Shown here in pieces: positions 8,745 through 17,737 of a DNA stretch of 64,000 nt. This DNA comes from CAZFBA01 sp964517135 (GTDB lineage Bacteria; Cyanobacteriota; Vampirovibrionia; JBFMGH01): contig CAZFBA010000016.1 in NCBI GenBank assembly GCA_964517135.1, positions 1-64,000 of the forward strand, given 5' to 3'. Below the pieces are notes generated by a model, which saw only the letters and a program-made list of their open reading frames with translations, had not been told where the DNA came from and made no database searches. A program made the translations under genes and the position numbers. Each line of letters opens with the position of its first letter. The stretch's first letter is position 1.

Positions 8745-9896
8745 TTAAAAAGACCTCCCTCCTACTCCAAAGACGTTATAATCAAACGCAAACTGTATAT
8801 CAATAGATGACCCTGAAAATTCATTAGGTAGTGGCTTAAATGGAGCAGATAACTGAACAGCAGAAATAGCTGCTTTGTCGGTATCAGGCTCACCTGATGT
8901 TTTATAGACCCTTAAGTTAAGCAGTCTTCCGTCTTTCGCAACGGTAAAGAGTAATATAACTCGTTTGCTCTGGTTTCTTCTGGGAGGTTGCCAGTTGCGT
9001 TTAATTCTTCGCTGCAATTCAGACATATATGGCCCAAAATCAGGATCTTTTCTGGCATTTATACCGGGTGCTCCACTTGGGTTGCCAGCACTTGGGTTAC
9101 CCGGGTTCCCACTTCCGTAGCTACTACTGCCTGATGATGGGCTGCCGCTTGTTCCAGGGTAGCCACCTCCTCCGCTTGATGATGCCACAGATGGAGAATT
9201 AAGGGTTACAGGTGCAGGTCCACTACTGCCAGAGCCAGATGAGCTTGTACTGCTGGAGGTTACCGGGCCAACACTTGTAGAAGGCCCTGATGCCACTGGA
9301 GCAGAGGCAATCTTAACTGGTGGTGCAAGCGGGTTTGGTGGTGCTTTAGGTGTAGGTGATTTTAATTTGGGTGGTACTGGCATTGGCGGTTGCTGTTGTG
9401 GTTGCGGTTGAGGTGGTTGTTGAGCTTTTGGTTGCGGTTGGGGTTTAGGCTGAGGTTTGGGTTGAGCCTTTGGCTGTGGTTGGGGTTTAGGTTGAGCCTT
9501 TGGCTGTGGTTTTGGTTGAGGCTGTGCCGCCGGTTGAGGACTTGAAGCAGCCTTGGGTTGCGGTTCACTTTCAGGTTTTGTTGGATCATGTTTACCGCCA
9601 GCCCTTGTATCTCTTTCAGCCCTATTTTTTGTATCTGTTAAAGGCTTCTGTTCAGGAGCCTGTACAATTTTAAATTCTATATCTCTGACTTTAGGCTTTG
9701 GTGGTTCAAATATAAGTAATGATATACCAAGTAGTGCCAGTAAAAATACGATAAGCCATAGCAAAAGTGGGGTAGCAAAGTGCATACCTGTAGATATAAG
9801 CAACGATTTTTTAAGTGAAATCTCGTGGATAGGTCTTCTCAGTGCTGTAGCACTTGCTACTGAACCAGATAGATTGTTTTCACCATTATAACTCAC
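8745..9896 (-). CDS. tonB: TonB family energy transducer
   Basis: Periplasm-spanning protein that transmits ExbB/ExbD energy to outer-membrane receptors. From the chosen GTG at 9894-9896 it has 383 residues: one N-terminal transmembrane helix, a long Pro/Lys/Gln repeat linker (units such as QPKPQPKAQ), a Ser/Gly/Pro-rich stretch, and a C-terminal TonB domain with R-R-I-K-R-N-W and V-Y-K-T-S-G-E-P. The GTG has AGGAAGG 11 bases upstream. An in-frame TTG at 9951-9953 would add 19 residues and is the alternative start. No TonB-dependent receptor gene lies in the window. Confidence 0.88.
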   Translation of the reverse strand: MSYNGENNLSGSVASATALRRPIHEISLKKSLLISTGMHFATPLLLWLIVFLLALLGISLLIFEPPKPKVRDIEFKIVQAPEQKPLTDTKNRAERDTRAGGKHDPTKPESEPQPKAASSPQPAAQPQPKPQPKAQPKPQPQPKAQPKPQPKPQPQPKAQQPPQPQPQQQPPMPVPPKLKSPTPKAPPNPLAPPVKIASAPVASGPSTSVGPVTSSSTSSSGSGSSGPAPVTLNSPSVASSSGGGGYPGTSGSPSSGSSSYGSGNPGNPSAGNPSGAPGINARKDPDFGPYMSELQRRIKRNWQPPRRNQSKRVILLFTVAKDGRLLNLRVYKTSGEPDTDKAAISAVQLSAPFKPLPNEFSGSSIDIQFAFDYNVFGVGGRSF

Positions 9897-9959
9897 GTTT
9901 AATTTTGCCTTCCTGGGTTTCAGATTAGTAATAAACAATAAAGAACAAGGCAATAAGTA

Positions 9960-10871
9960 TTAATAACCACCATAGTAGTTATTATCATTATAGTTGCCAC
10001 CATAATTCTGATAGTTGCCCTGTTGTGATTGTCCCTGAACAGTTAAAGGTTGATCAAGAACAATTTGAAGTTCTGTTCCTGTAGGCAGTTCAGCTTCGTT
10101 TCCTTTTCTAACAACGTTTGAAAGCAGCCCTGCACCACCACCAATGGCTGTACCATAGACAGCACCTTTTCCGACTCGTCCGCCGGCAGCAGGTGCAAGA
10201 GCAGTACCCAGGGCAGCGCCAATACCAGCACCTACTGCACCGCTTAGAGCGCTTTTAGCCACTCTGCCTTTGGTAGTTCCGCCTCTAATAAGACCGGAAC
10301 CATCCTGTGTTGCAAGTCTGGCAGATATAGGTACTCTCTGGCCATTAGGAGTTATAGCATTGGTAAAGCGTACTCCTATAATACCATTTTTACCGGTTCT
10401 TCCTGCGCTTTCAAGTTGAGTTATTTGCCCTTCTATAATACTTCCTGCCGGTAATACGAGACCTCCCCCGGCATATAGATCGCTAGAAAGCCTCGTTCTA
10501 ACCTGATCTCCTACGTTATTGACGGCACTACTCAGGGCTGTTGTATTTCTAACGCTCAAACTGGTTCCTGCAGGTGCTACAACTACTCTTCCTTGAAGTG
10601 GAGGAAGGTTAGGCCTCTGGTTATAGTTTTGACCATAGTTCTGACTATAGTTCTGGTTATAACCCTGGTTATCCTGATAATAGTTCTGGTTATAGCTTTT
10701 GTTGTCGTTATAATAATCCTGATCGTAGTTCTGGCCCTGTGTATTGTAATATCCACCACTATTGTTTGGCGGATATGTTTGATAGTTATAGTTTTGGGCT
10801 AGAGCAGAAGCCGAACTTAAGGCTAATGCTAAAAATACAATATAAAAATTATTGATTTTTGCTTTATTCAT
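9960..10871 (-). CDS. Secreted Tyr/Asn/Gln-rich glycine-zipper protein
   Basis: Not assigned to a known family. The 303-residue protein has a signal peptide ending near A-L-A-Q (residue 26). A low-complexity Q-N-Y-N-Q/Y-N-D region follows (about 27-90), then a folded region that begins R-V-V-V-A-P-A-G-T-S-L and looks beta-rich. After that comes a glycine-zipper segment (about 205-255, A-V-G-A-G-I-G-A-A-L-G-T) and a further N/Y-rich tail. Such zippers insert into or associate with membranes. It is the first gene of the run that includes tonB, so an outer-membrane or envelope role is inferred. A related architecture recurs at 61818-62552. Confidence 0.75.
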   Translation of the reverse strand: MNKAKINNFYIVFLALALSSASALAQNYNYQTYPPNNSGGYYNTQGQNYDQDYYNDNKSYNQNYYQDNQGYNQNYSQNYGQNYNQRPNLPPLQGRVVVAPAGTSLSVRNTTALSSAVNNVGDQVRTRLSSDLYAGGGLVLPAGSIIEGQITQLESAGRTGKNGIIGVRFTNAITPNGQRVPISARLATQDGSGLIRGGTTKGRVAKSALSGAVGAGIGAALGTALAPAAGGRVGKGAVYGTAIGGGAGLLSNVVRKGNEAELPTGTELQIVLDQPLTVQGQSQQGNYQNYGGNYNDNNYYGGY

Positions 10872-11869
10872 AAAGAAATCTCCTTTTGAAAAGATTATTT
10901 TTTTTGACGGTGCTTTAGTTTGATTTGTTCCATAATGGTTATTAAACTGTCATATTAAATTATCTATGCTATTAAGATGTTAATCAACATTTTAAATAAT
11001 ATTAAAAAAAGTTAAGAAAATCTGGTTATATTGCAGTATCTGAATATTATTATTATCAAACAACCCCACGATCTTTTGCCAGTATATAAGCTTATATATT
11101 AAGTAAAATAATTTGATAATGTTATGAAGATACTTTTAAATACGCTTGAAAAGCTATTATTAAAATTTCATTCAGGTATTTTTAGATAGTTATAAATGTA
11201 ACAATTTTTTTGCTTGTTAAGATGACGACATATATATTAGTTGTTAAAAAAACCATACACTCTTCTCTATTCTTTATTTTAACCTGCAATTACATAATAA
11301 AACACCGTAAAATTACGCTTCAGAAGGTTAAAAATAGTTATGCAATTTACAGAAAGCAATACAGGCCTTTTGATAGCCAGAAAAGTTCATAAATAATGTT
11401 TTTGTTGCACTAAAACAAACCTGAATAATTTATAAACAAATAAAAAATATATAGAACTTAAAAAACTACATTTATATTTTATTAAAATATAATTATTGTA
11501 CTTAAATTATTATTTTATATTTGAAAGAACTAAAATACTTCAATTGAATGTAAAAAGAAAAACAAAATCTTTCAATTATACTTTTAGCTGTATTAGCTTA
11601 ATTTAAATTAGCTCTTTAGGGTTATACTGCAAAGTGTTTAATAGTTTATCGTTTTAAAAAATCTACCCCTGTATATAAATTAACAAATAAATAACTATTC
11701 AATTAAAGATATGACATATTATCTAAAAAAAATAACTCTATTATTAGCAATAAAACCGCTTGCATGATCTTAATAGAAATTTACGTAACAATTTATAACA
11801 ATTTAATTATTTGATTCACAAATTTTCTTGTTAGTGCTAATATTATGTAAAATAAATTTTAAATTAAAT

Positions 11870-11959
11870 TATACTTAATATTAGTTAAAGAAGCTCTGTT
11901 TTTAGCCAACAGATTCTGTACCCACAGTAAGCCTTTGTCAAAAAAGGCTTTCTTTTTTT
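11870..11959 (+). ncRNA. Candidate small RNA with intrinsic terminator
   Basis: A TATACT box (11870-11875) lies 54 bases before a clear intrinsic terminator: 8-bp stem AAGCCTTT/AAAGGCTT (11929-11950), then TCTTTTTTT. The RNA predicted to start near 11882 would be about 78 bases and has no reading frame. No convincing -35 box was found. The terminator is well supported; the RNA itself is an inference. Confidence 0.35.
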
Positions 11960-12124
11960 GGGATCCCTCAGGCAGTTTTTACATTTCCTGTCACTGGTGT
12001 CCGGTAAAAAATTTTATTTAGACATATAAAGCCTGTCATAATCTTTGTTTTGAATTAGAAAATTTTACAGGAAGTTAAATTAAAGAATCTGGCAAATTTT
12101 ATTAATCAGGGATCAGTGAAGAAA

Positions 12125-12194
12125 ACTGTCTGGTTAGGTTTTTGGGCCTGCAGGCCCAAAAACCTAACCCTCAGAAAAAATTTAACCAGACAGT
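12125..12194. repeat. Nested perfect palindrome
   Basis: Positions 12132-12169 form an uninterrupted 38-bp palindrome (19-base arm GGTTAGGTTTTTGGGCCTG, symmetric at 12150/12151). Around it, ACTGTCTGGTTA (12125-12136) is inverted at 12183-12194, so the left GGTTA can pair with either the inner or the outer arm. It is far longer than an intrinsic terminator and has no U-run, about 140 bases before the TPR gene. Confidence 0.85.
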
Positions 12195-12335
12195 AATAAT
12201 TTATCTTACTCTTTTTTTTGTATAATGGTTTTGTGGTAGGATTTTTTATAGGTTATTAAAATATTTTTGCATCATCTATAATCACTCGATATAATCTTTA
12301 CAGTGATAGAATCATTAAACGGTATTTAACGACAG

Positions 12336-13031
12336 ATGAATGAAAAATTACAAAAGCTCAAAGACCTTGTAGCACAAAATTCTCATAGAAGAGAAGCTCA
12401 TTTTCTGCTTGCAAAAGCCTATAAAACAGAGGGAATGATTAATGAGGCCATTGAAGCTTTTCAAAAAGCCCTTGAAATAGATTCAACGTTTTTAAATGCT
12501 TATACACATCTTGGTGAATTGCTTATCAAACAAAAAAAATTTGATGAAGCAGAAGTTATTTTTCAAAAAGCAATTGAAAATATGCCCAATGATATAGATT
12601 GCCTCTATGTCATAGCACAGATTTATAAAGACAATAATCATCTGGATAAAGCTCTTTCATATCTAAGAAAATCTTTATCTGTTCAAAATATTGATCCAAA
12701 GCTTTATAAGGATATTGGTCTCATCCTTTATCAAAAAGGAGACCAGAATAAAGCCCAGCAAAACTTTAAAAAAGCTATTGATCTTGCACCTAAAGATCTT
12801 GATTTATACGTTAAGCTTGCTCAATCTTACGTTAAACAGGGAAGCCACGATAAAGCTATTGAAACACTTGAAGATGGCCTGAGAATTAACCCAAATTATC
12901 CTGAGTTGCATTATGAACTGGGCATTATTTATCTGGAACTAAACCAGAAAGTTGAATTTCAAAGTGAAGTAGAATTGTTACGTGTTCTTGATCCTGAAAT
13001 GGCAGAAAAACTTGAAGACCTTAAAACCTAG
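12336..13031 (+). CDS. Tetratricopeptide repeat protein
   Basis: A soluble 231-residue protein built almost only of TPR units (about six, from residue 15 to 215), with repeated x-A-x-x-x-F-x-K-A-I-x-L-x-P helices. No signal peptide or transmembrane helix is seen. The C-terminal cap reads L-D-P-E-M-A-E-K-L-E-D-L. Similar caps end the TPR proteins at 28706-29461 and 32537-32899, suggesting one local family. TPR proteins are scaffolds, so no specific function is claimed. It lies 570 bases upstream of dnaK but has its own long leader and is probably a separate unit. Confidence 0.85.
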   Translation: MNEKLQKLKDLVAQNSHRREAHFLLAKAYKTEGMINEAIEAFQKALEIDSTFLNAYTHLGELLIKQKKFDEAEVIFQKAIENMPNDIDCLYVIAQIYKDNNHLDKALSYLRKSLSVQNIDPKLYKDIGLILYQKGDQNKAQQNFKKAIDLAPKDLDLYVKLAQSYVKQGSHDKAIETLEDGLRINPNYPELHYELGIIYLELNQKVEFQSEVELLRVLDPEMAEKLEDLKT

Positions 13032-13141
13032 TCAAAGTCATCTTCATCGTTTTGAAACGTGAATTTACAATAGGAATAATAAAACCCCCAGAATATCAGG
13101 GTTATAATTAACGATATAATTAATGAATGAGTATGTTCCAT
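13028..13141 (-). CDS. Small membrane protein, 37 residues
   Basis: Reading the minus strand from ATG at 13139-13141 gives MEHTHSLIISLIITLIFWGF followed by YYSYCKFTFQ and the acidic tail NDEDDFD, ending at a TAG (13028-13030) that overlaps the TPR stop on the other strand. One transmembrane helix (about 6-24) plus an acidic end is the layout of small membrane proteins such as CcoS, but the match is not strong enough to name it. AGGGAG lies 10 bases upstream of the ATG. It is too short for most gene finders. Confidence 0.45.
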   Translation of the reverse strand: MEHTHSLIISLIITLIFWGFYYSYCKFTFQNDEDDFD

Positions 13142-13602
13142 GTTCAACTAACTCCCTGTGTATTTAATTATAATAAACATTATTAACAAAAGAAAGAATC
13201 TTATTTAAAAATTGAATCTGAAACAATAACTGCTTTTTTATAAATACTCAAAATATAAAATTAAAAACCTCTCCTGGTGTCTCTGAATAACTTGTATGTT
13301 CTCAGGTTAAAGAAATTGGTGTCTGTTTTTTCTGTAATCAGAAATTCCGTAATTATACTAAAAGACATAAAAAATTAAACAAATCTAAAAGTCTCCAGTG
13401 GGTTTTTCCGAAATCTGATTATTATGACGTTGATTATAATCAGAGATTATTGATCTAAATTAAGAGATAATCTCTAAAAAGTTAATTTTTTCTTTAGAAA
13501 TAATTTAATTTTTATTTCTATTGATATGATTAAAAAAGAAAAAACTATCTAAAATAATTCATTTATCAGTAACTACTCGAAAACTGTATATGGAGAATTT
13601 AT
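13142..13602. other. dnaK upstream region
   Basis: 461 bases with no gene. It holds two inverted repeats, CTGATTAT...ATAATCAG (13415-13422/13436-13443) and AGAGATTAT...ATAATCTCT (13442-13450/13467-13475), which overlap by two bases. No CIRCE element (TTAGCACTC-N9-GAGTGCTAA) is visible, so HrcA control of dnaK is not supported. The inverted repeats are the best candidates for regulatory sites. GGAG at 13592-13595 is the dnaK ribosome-binding site. Confidence 0.45.
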
Positions 13603-15450
13603 ATGGCTAAGACAATTGGAATTGATTTAGGAACTACAAACTCTGTTGTAGCTGTTATGGAAGGTGGAAAGCCTACTGTAATTGCTAATGCAGAAGGTGC
13701 AAGAACAACACCGTCAATAGTAGGCTTTTCAAAGTCTTCAGGCGAAAGGCTTGTTGGGCAACTAGCCAAGCGTCAGGCAATTCTTAACCCTGATCGCACA
13801 GTTATTTCTGTCAAGCGTGAAATGGGGACTGATATAAAGTTTAATATTGACGGCAAAGACCATACACCAGAAGAAATATCATCAATGATATTAAGAAAGC
13901 TGGCTGATGATGCATCAAAATATCTTGGAGAAAAGGTAACTTCTGCTGTTATAACTGTTCCGGCTTATTTTAATGATAGTCAGCGTCAGGCTACAAAAAA
14001 TGCAGGAAAAATAGCAGGCCTTGACGTCCTGAGGATAATTAACGAACCAACAGCTGCAGCACTGGCTTATGGGTTTGACAAGAAAACCAATGAAAAAGTA
14101 CTTGTGTTTGATCTTGGTGGCGGTACTTTTGACGTTAGCATTCTGGATGTTGGTGATGGGCTTTTTGAAGTTTTATCCACAAGCGGTGATACCCGCCTTG
14201 GTGGTGATGATTTTGATGAAAAAGTTATTGACTGGCTGGCTGATGAATTTAAAAAACAGGAAGGTATAGACCTGCGTAAAGATAAACAGGCTATGCAGAG
14301 ACTTAAAGAAGCTGCTGAAAAAGCAAAATGCGAGCTTTCAGGAATGATTGAAGCTAATATTAGTCTTCCGTTTATAACAGCGGATGCCAATGGACCTAAA
14401 CACCTTGAAATAGCATTAACCAGGGCAAAATATGAAGACCTCACACGGGATCTTGTAGAAAGATGTAGAAAGCCTATTGAGCAGGCTATTTCTGATGCCA
14501 AACTCAAGCCTGGTGAGATTGATGAGGTTGTTTTAGTCGGTGGTTCTACCAGAATGCCAGCTGTTCAGAAGCTTGTTAAAGAAATGACTAATAAAGAACC
14601 CAATCAGAGTGTTAATCCGGATGAAGTTGTAGCAATAGGAGCGGCTATTCAAGCAGGTGTTCTGGGTGGCGAAGTCAAAGATATAGTATTGCTCGACGTT
14701 ACTCCATTAACACTTGGCATTGAAACCCTTGGTGGGGTTATGACACCTCTGGTTCCTAGAAATACAACTATTCCTGTGAGCAAGAGTCAGGTATTCTCAA
14801 CAGCTGAAAACAATCAGACCGCTGTAGATATTCATGTCTTGCAGGGCGAAAGACCTATGTCTAAAGATAATAAGTCTCTCGGTATGTTCAGGCTGGATGG
14901 TATTCCGCCAGCACCGAGAGGGGTTCCGCAGGTTGAAGTATCCTTTGATATAGATGCTAACGGTATTGTTAACGTATCTGCTAAGGATAAAGCAACAAAT
15001 AAAGAGCAAAAGATTACTATTACTGCTTCAACAAACCTCTCACAGGATGAAATTGAACGCATGATGAAAGAAGCTGATGCCAACGCTGCTGAAGATAAGC
15101 GCAAGAAAGAAGAAGTAGAAATCAGAAATAATGCTGATAGTCTTGTTAACAGAGCTGAAAGAATGGTTATAGACTTTGAAGGTAAGATTTCTGACTCTGA
15201 TAAATCTAAACTTGAATCTCAAAAAGACGAGCTTGCAAAGTCTTTGAAAGAGAATGCACCAATTGATACTATTAAAAAGCATACAGAAGAACTTCAACAG
15301 ACTATTTATGCAATATCAAGTGCAGCTTATCAGCAGGCTTCGCAGGCAGAAACTCCTCCTCCCGGTTCTGGTGGAGAGTCAGAAGAATCTTCAGGCAGTG
15401 ATTCTTCTTCTGATGAAGATGTTATTGATGCAGAATATTCTAAAAGTTAG
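13603..15450 (+). CDS. dnaK: Molecular chaperone DnaK (Hsp70)
   Basis: Cytoplasmic Hsp70 chaperone that binds unfolded chains in an ATP-driven cycle. The 615-residue protein begins with I-G-I-D-L-G-T-T-N-S (phosphate 1 motif). It has D-L-G-G-G-T-F-D-V-S in the middle of the ATPase domain, V-G-G-S-T-R-M-P near 330, a substrate-binding domain and a helical lid, and ends in a Ser/Gly/Glu-rich tail and D-V-I-D-A-E-Y. All expected motifs are present and the length is normal. grpE and dnaJ are not adjacent. A bidirectional terminator follows 25 bases after the stop. Confidence 0.98.
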   Translation: MAKTIGIDLGTTNSVVAVMEGGKPTVIANAEGARTTPSIVGFSKSSGERLVGQLAKRQAILNPDRTVISVKREMGTDIKFNIDGKDHTPEEISSMILRKLADDASKYLGEKVTSAVITVPAYFNDSQRQATKNAGKIAGLDVLRIINEPTAAALAYGFDKKTNEKVLVFDLGGGTFDVSILDVGDGLFEVLSTSGDTRLGGDDFDEKVIDWLADEFKKQEGIDLRKDKQAMQRLKEAAEKAKCELSGMIEANISLPFITADANGPKHLEIALTRAKYEDLTRDLVERCRKPIEQAISDAKLKPGEIDEVVLVGGSTRMPAVQKLVKEMTNKEPNQSVNPDEVVAIGAAIQAGVLGGEVKDIVLLDVTPLTLGIETLGGVMTPLVPRNTTIPVSKSQVFSTAENNQTAVDIHVLQGERPMSKDNKSLGMFRLDGIPPAPRGVPQVEVSFDIDANGIVNVSAKDKATNKEQKITITASTNLSQDEIERMMKEADANAAEDKRKKEEVEIRNNADSLVNRAERMVIDFEGKISDSDKSKLESQKDELAKSLKENAPIDTIKKHTEELQQTIYAISSAAYQQASQAETPPPGSGGESEESSGSDSSSDEDVIDAEYSKS

Positions 15451-15474
15451 CTGAAAGATTAAAAATATCAGTTT

Positions 15475-15505
15475 AAAAGAGGTGGCAAGAATACCACCTC
15501 TTTTT
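15475..15505. terminator. Bidirectional intrinsic terminator after dnaK
   Basis: A 10-bp stem (AAAGAGGTGG with CCACCTCTTT) and an 8-base loop are flanked by T5 on the plus strand and by T-rich sequence on the minus strand. It separates dnaK from the convergent bcsB-like genes and fits both directions. Confidence 0.85.
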
Positions 15506-15538
15506 CAGGTTTATATTTAGCAGGTATAATACCTGGTT

Positions 15539-17737
15539 TTAGCGTTGTCCGGCAGCACCTCTCAGGAAGGCACCAAAGATAATCCTTATAATTGCCAGTG
15601 TGCCAACCACCATGAGGAATATTTTAAACAGGTTCCACCAGAATTCAGCTGTAGCTGCTTTTCTTTTGGCCTGTTCGCCATAGAGTTGTTTGGCCTGGTC
15701 TTTTCTAAGGGTTGTTATTGACTGAACTGTTTCTGATACTGCAACTATATTGCCTCTTTCGATATTTTTAAACTTGTTAGTATCACTAAAAGCACTGATA
15801 GCGTTGAGTAGACCTTTATCGTCTTCGCCGTAAACAACCATTAAGACTCTGTTTGTATTCCAGGGAGAAAGCATTTGTTCTATTATTCCCTGATTTGGTT
15901 CATTACGTAATTCTGAAATAGCATCTATTTTATCTTGTTTAAGTATTTTAAACTGATCTTCGCCAAATATCAGGTTAAGTTCAGGGTCTACATCCTTAAT
16001 GAGTTTGTTTCTGGTTTTTGTCCCCAAGGTAATAATGTTTTTATTATTTTTATGAGAGCCTTTCATATTGCTGTATCTTACAACATCAAAGTTAACAGCT
16101 TCTGTTGGTTGTGTTAACTTAGCAAGTCTTGCAGCAACCCAGAGCATGCCATAGACATCGTATGCTGTAAAGTCGTCAGCAAGGACAAAAACATTTTCCT
16201 GCATGTCTCTATAGGCTGTAAACGGGTACCCTCCGTCGTTAATAAGTCCCATATCAGGTATAACTGTTTTGATAGTTGCAGGAAAATCAAAGCTGGTTGT
16301 GTTGTGTATTGTACCCCAAACATGTTCATCTGTTGTAAACCGGCATATATCAAATTTTATAGGGAACAGGTGGTATCTGAATTCCAGTGTGTTGTATAAT
16401 TCAACACTTTCTGTCGGTATTTCAAGTTCAAGATTTTTGAGGTTTTCACCGCTGGTATTGTCTAGTGCAACGCTATGAAAGGCTTTGTTGTTAAGCAGTA
16501 TTTCAAGTTTAGACATATCAGGGTCAAGGTTAGCCGCATAGCTGTAGATAACGTTCATTTTGACAAAATTTCTCGGCGGCATAGACATATCTGGCATCAG
16601 GTTAAGGCTATATTTAATAGGTACTGAAGTTACGCCTCTTGTCGTTTTAGTTTCGTGTTGAATATCCATTAAAGTTGCTTTTTTTGTTCTGACATATTCA
16701 GGCCAGTTGCGAAATTCTGAAAGCTGCGGTGGCAGGTTTTCTTTAACAATTACGGTGTTGCCTTTTAGTATGCCTCTTGTTGGGTACTGTGTAAGGGCAT
16801 TGGCTGCTTTTAAAACAGCTTCAGGGGTATTTCCAGATACTATAAGGATGGCGCTTCCTCTATCTTTTGGGTTTGGAACCATCATAAGGATACCAAAATT
16901 ATCACCAATAGGGCTGCCAGAAGAATCTACAAACTGGTCTCCGCTGATTTTATAAGGAAGGCTATCGTTAAAGAGCCTTATGGCGGCGTTTTCTTTGGGG
17001 GTACCAACGATAATGAGGTTTGCTTTTTCATTTAATTTATCGGGTGTATAGGCCATGACTTTTAAAGGTTTCCAGCCGACATGCTGTGCAATGCTGGCAT
17101 TGACCATTGCCATTGATTTTAAGGTCTGGTCTCTATTGGCTTCCGGGCGTGGTATAACAAAATTAAGTTCGGTATCTCTATATTCTAGAGGGTCATAAAT
17201 CGGGTAAGGGTATCTGAAAAAGTCTGTTTTAGGTATTGTTCTTGTGAAATCCAGTTGAAGAGTGGATGTATTTAATACAGTTGTCCAGAGAGAGGGGTCA
17301 AAGGGGTCTTCACATTTGTATGTATAGTGTTGATCAACGTCAAAAGTAAGTTTATTATAATCTTTCAGTATACTAACAGGTATGGGTATAGATACCGTGG
17401 TAGTTGAAGCGTTTCCTTTGTTTAGTTCAATACTTTCAATGGATTGATCATTGATAAGTATTGTCAGGCTTGATCTTTCAGGTAACAGCTGTGGAGAATG
17501 CTGAAATGTGAGTATAAGTTTTGTTGATGGGGCCATCATCCAGTTTTCTGGTTTGGTAAAATAAAACTCCCTAAAGGTTTTGACCGTTTTAAGGTCAACA
17601 TTTTGGTCTGCACCAAGCTGTTTTAGAGTTAGTGTTACCTGTTCTGCTGAGGCTTTCTCTGTTGTAAAGAGAACTACAGATATAAAAAGTAAGCCAAGAA
17701 AGATTATTTTCAGATATTGATTTAATTTGTTCATCAT
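15539..17737 (-). CDS. BcsB-like cellulose synthase regulatory protein (copy 2)
   Basis: Periplasmic, membrane-anchored protein of the BcsB family, whose members guide exported beta-glucan beside the BcsA synthase. The 732-residue protein has a signal peptide (about 1-31, ending A-S-A-E), two repeats of a carbohydrate-binding-plus-flavodoxin-like unit, and a single C-terminal transmembrane helix (about 700-722) with a short basic end. The segment C-E-D-P-F-D-P-S-L-W-T and the A-D-D-F-T-A-Y-D-V-Y-G region match the equivalent places of its neighbour. It starts directly after the upstream copy's stop codon. No bcsA, bcsC or bcsZ is in the window. Confidence 0.78.
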   Translation of the reverse strand: MMNKLNQYLKIIFLGLLFISVVLFTTEKASAEQVTLTLKQLGADQNVDLKTVKTFREFYFTKPENWMMAPSTKLILTFQHSPQLLPERSSLTILINDQSIESIELNKGNASTTTVSIPIPVSILKDYNKLTFDVDQHYTYKCEDPFDPSLWTTVLNTSTLQLDFTRTIPKTDFFRYPYPIYDPLEYRDTELNFVIPRPEANRDQTLKSMAMVNASIAQHVGWKPLKVMAYTPDKLNEKANLIIVGTPKENAAIRLFNDSLPYKISGDQFVDSSGSPIGDNFGILMMVPNPKDRGSAILIVSGNTPEAVLKAANALTQYPTRGILKGNTVIVKENLPPQLSEFRNWPEYVRTKKATLMDIQHETKTTRGVTSVPIKYSLNLMPDMSMPPRNFVKMNVIYSYAANLDPDMSKLEILLNNKAFHSVALDNTSGENLKNLELEIPTESVELYNTLEFRYHLFPIKFDICRFTTDEHVWGTIHNTTSFDFPATIKTVIPDMGLINDGGYPFTAYRDMQENVFVLADDFTAYDVYGMLWVAARLAKLTQPTEAVNFDVVRYSNMKGSHKNNKNIITLGTKTRNKLIKDVDPELNLIFGEDQFKILKQDKIDAISELRNEPNQGIIEQMLSPWNTNRVLMVVYGEDDKGLLNAISAFSDTNKFKNIERGNIVAVSETVQSITTLRKDQAKQLYGEQAKRKAATAEFWWNLFKIFLMVVGTLAIIRIIFGAFLRGAAGQR

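Larger units (their letters stand above)
10872..12335. other. Long AT-rich stretch without a recognisable gene
   Basis: About 1.46 kb with no supported coding region. The left part (10872-11860) is AT-rich and featureless apart from likely promoter material for the minus-strand gene ending at 10871. The right part holds a short promoter-to-terminator unit (11870-11959), a CACTGGTGTCCGGTAAAAA stretch near 11992 that could be a decayed mobile-element end, and a large nested palindrome (12125-12194). A 60-codon reading frame at 11210-11392 is not supported. Confidence 0.6.

Noticed and set aside
9553..9891. Plus-strand frame of 112 codons opposite tonB
   Set aside because: Shadow of the tonB linker and membrane segment; low-complexity antisense and no ribosome-binding site.
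11210..11392. A 60-codon plus-strand frame in the long gap
   Set aside because: Start without ribosome-binding site, amino acid composition typical of random AT-rich DNA, no recognisable motif.
6979..11912. 13-base complementarity between CTGTTGGCTAAAA (6979-6991) and TTTTAGCCAACAG (11900-11912), both in candidate small RNAs
   Set aside because: In 64 kb, dozens of 13-base matches are expected by chance, so it is not evidence for pairing.
11985..12010. CACTGGTGTCCGGTAAAAA as an insertion-sequence end
   Set aside because: Looks like some transposon termini, but no matching opposite end or transposase was found, so it is not listed as a mobile element.
14067..14507. Minus-strand frame of 146 codons inside dnaK
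   Set aside because: Antisense of a highly conserved coding sequence; codon bias of dnaK explains the open frame.
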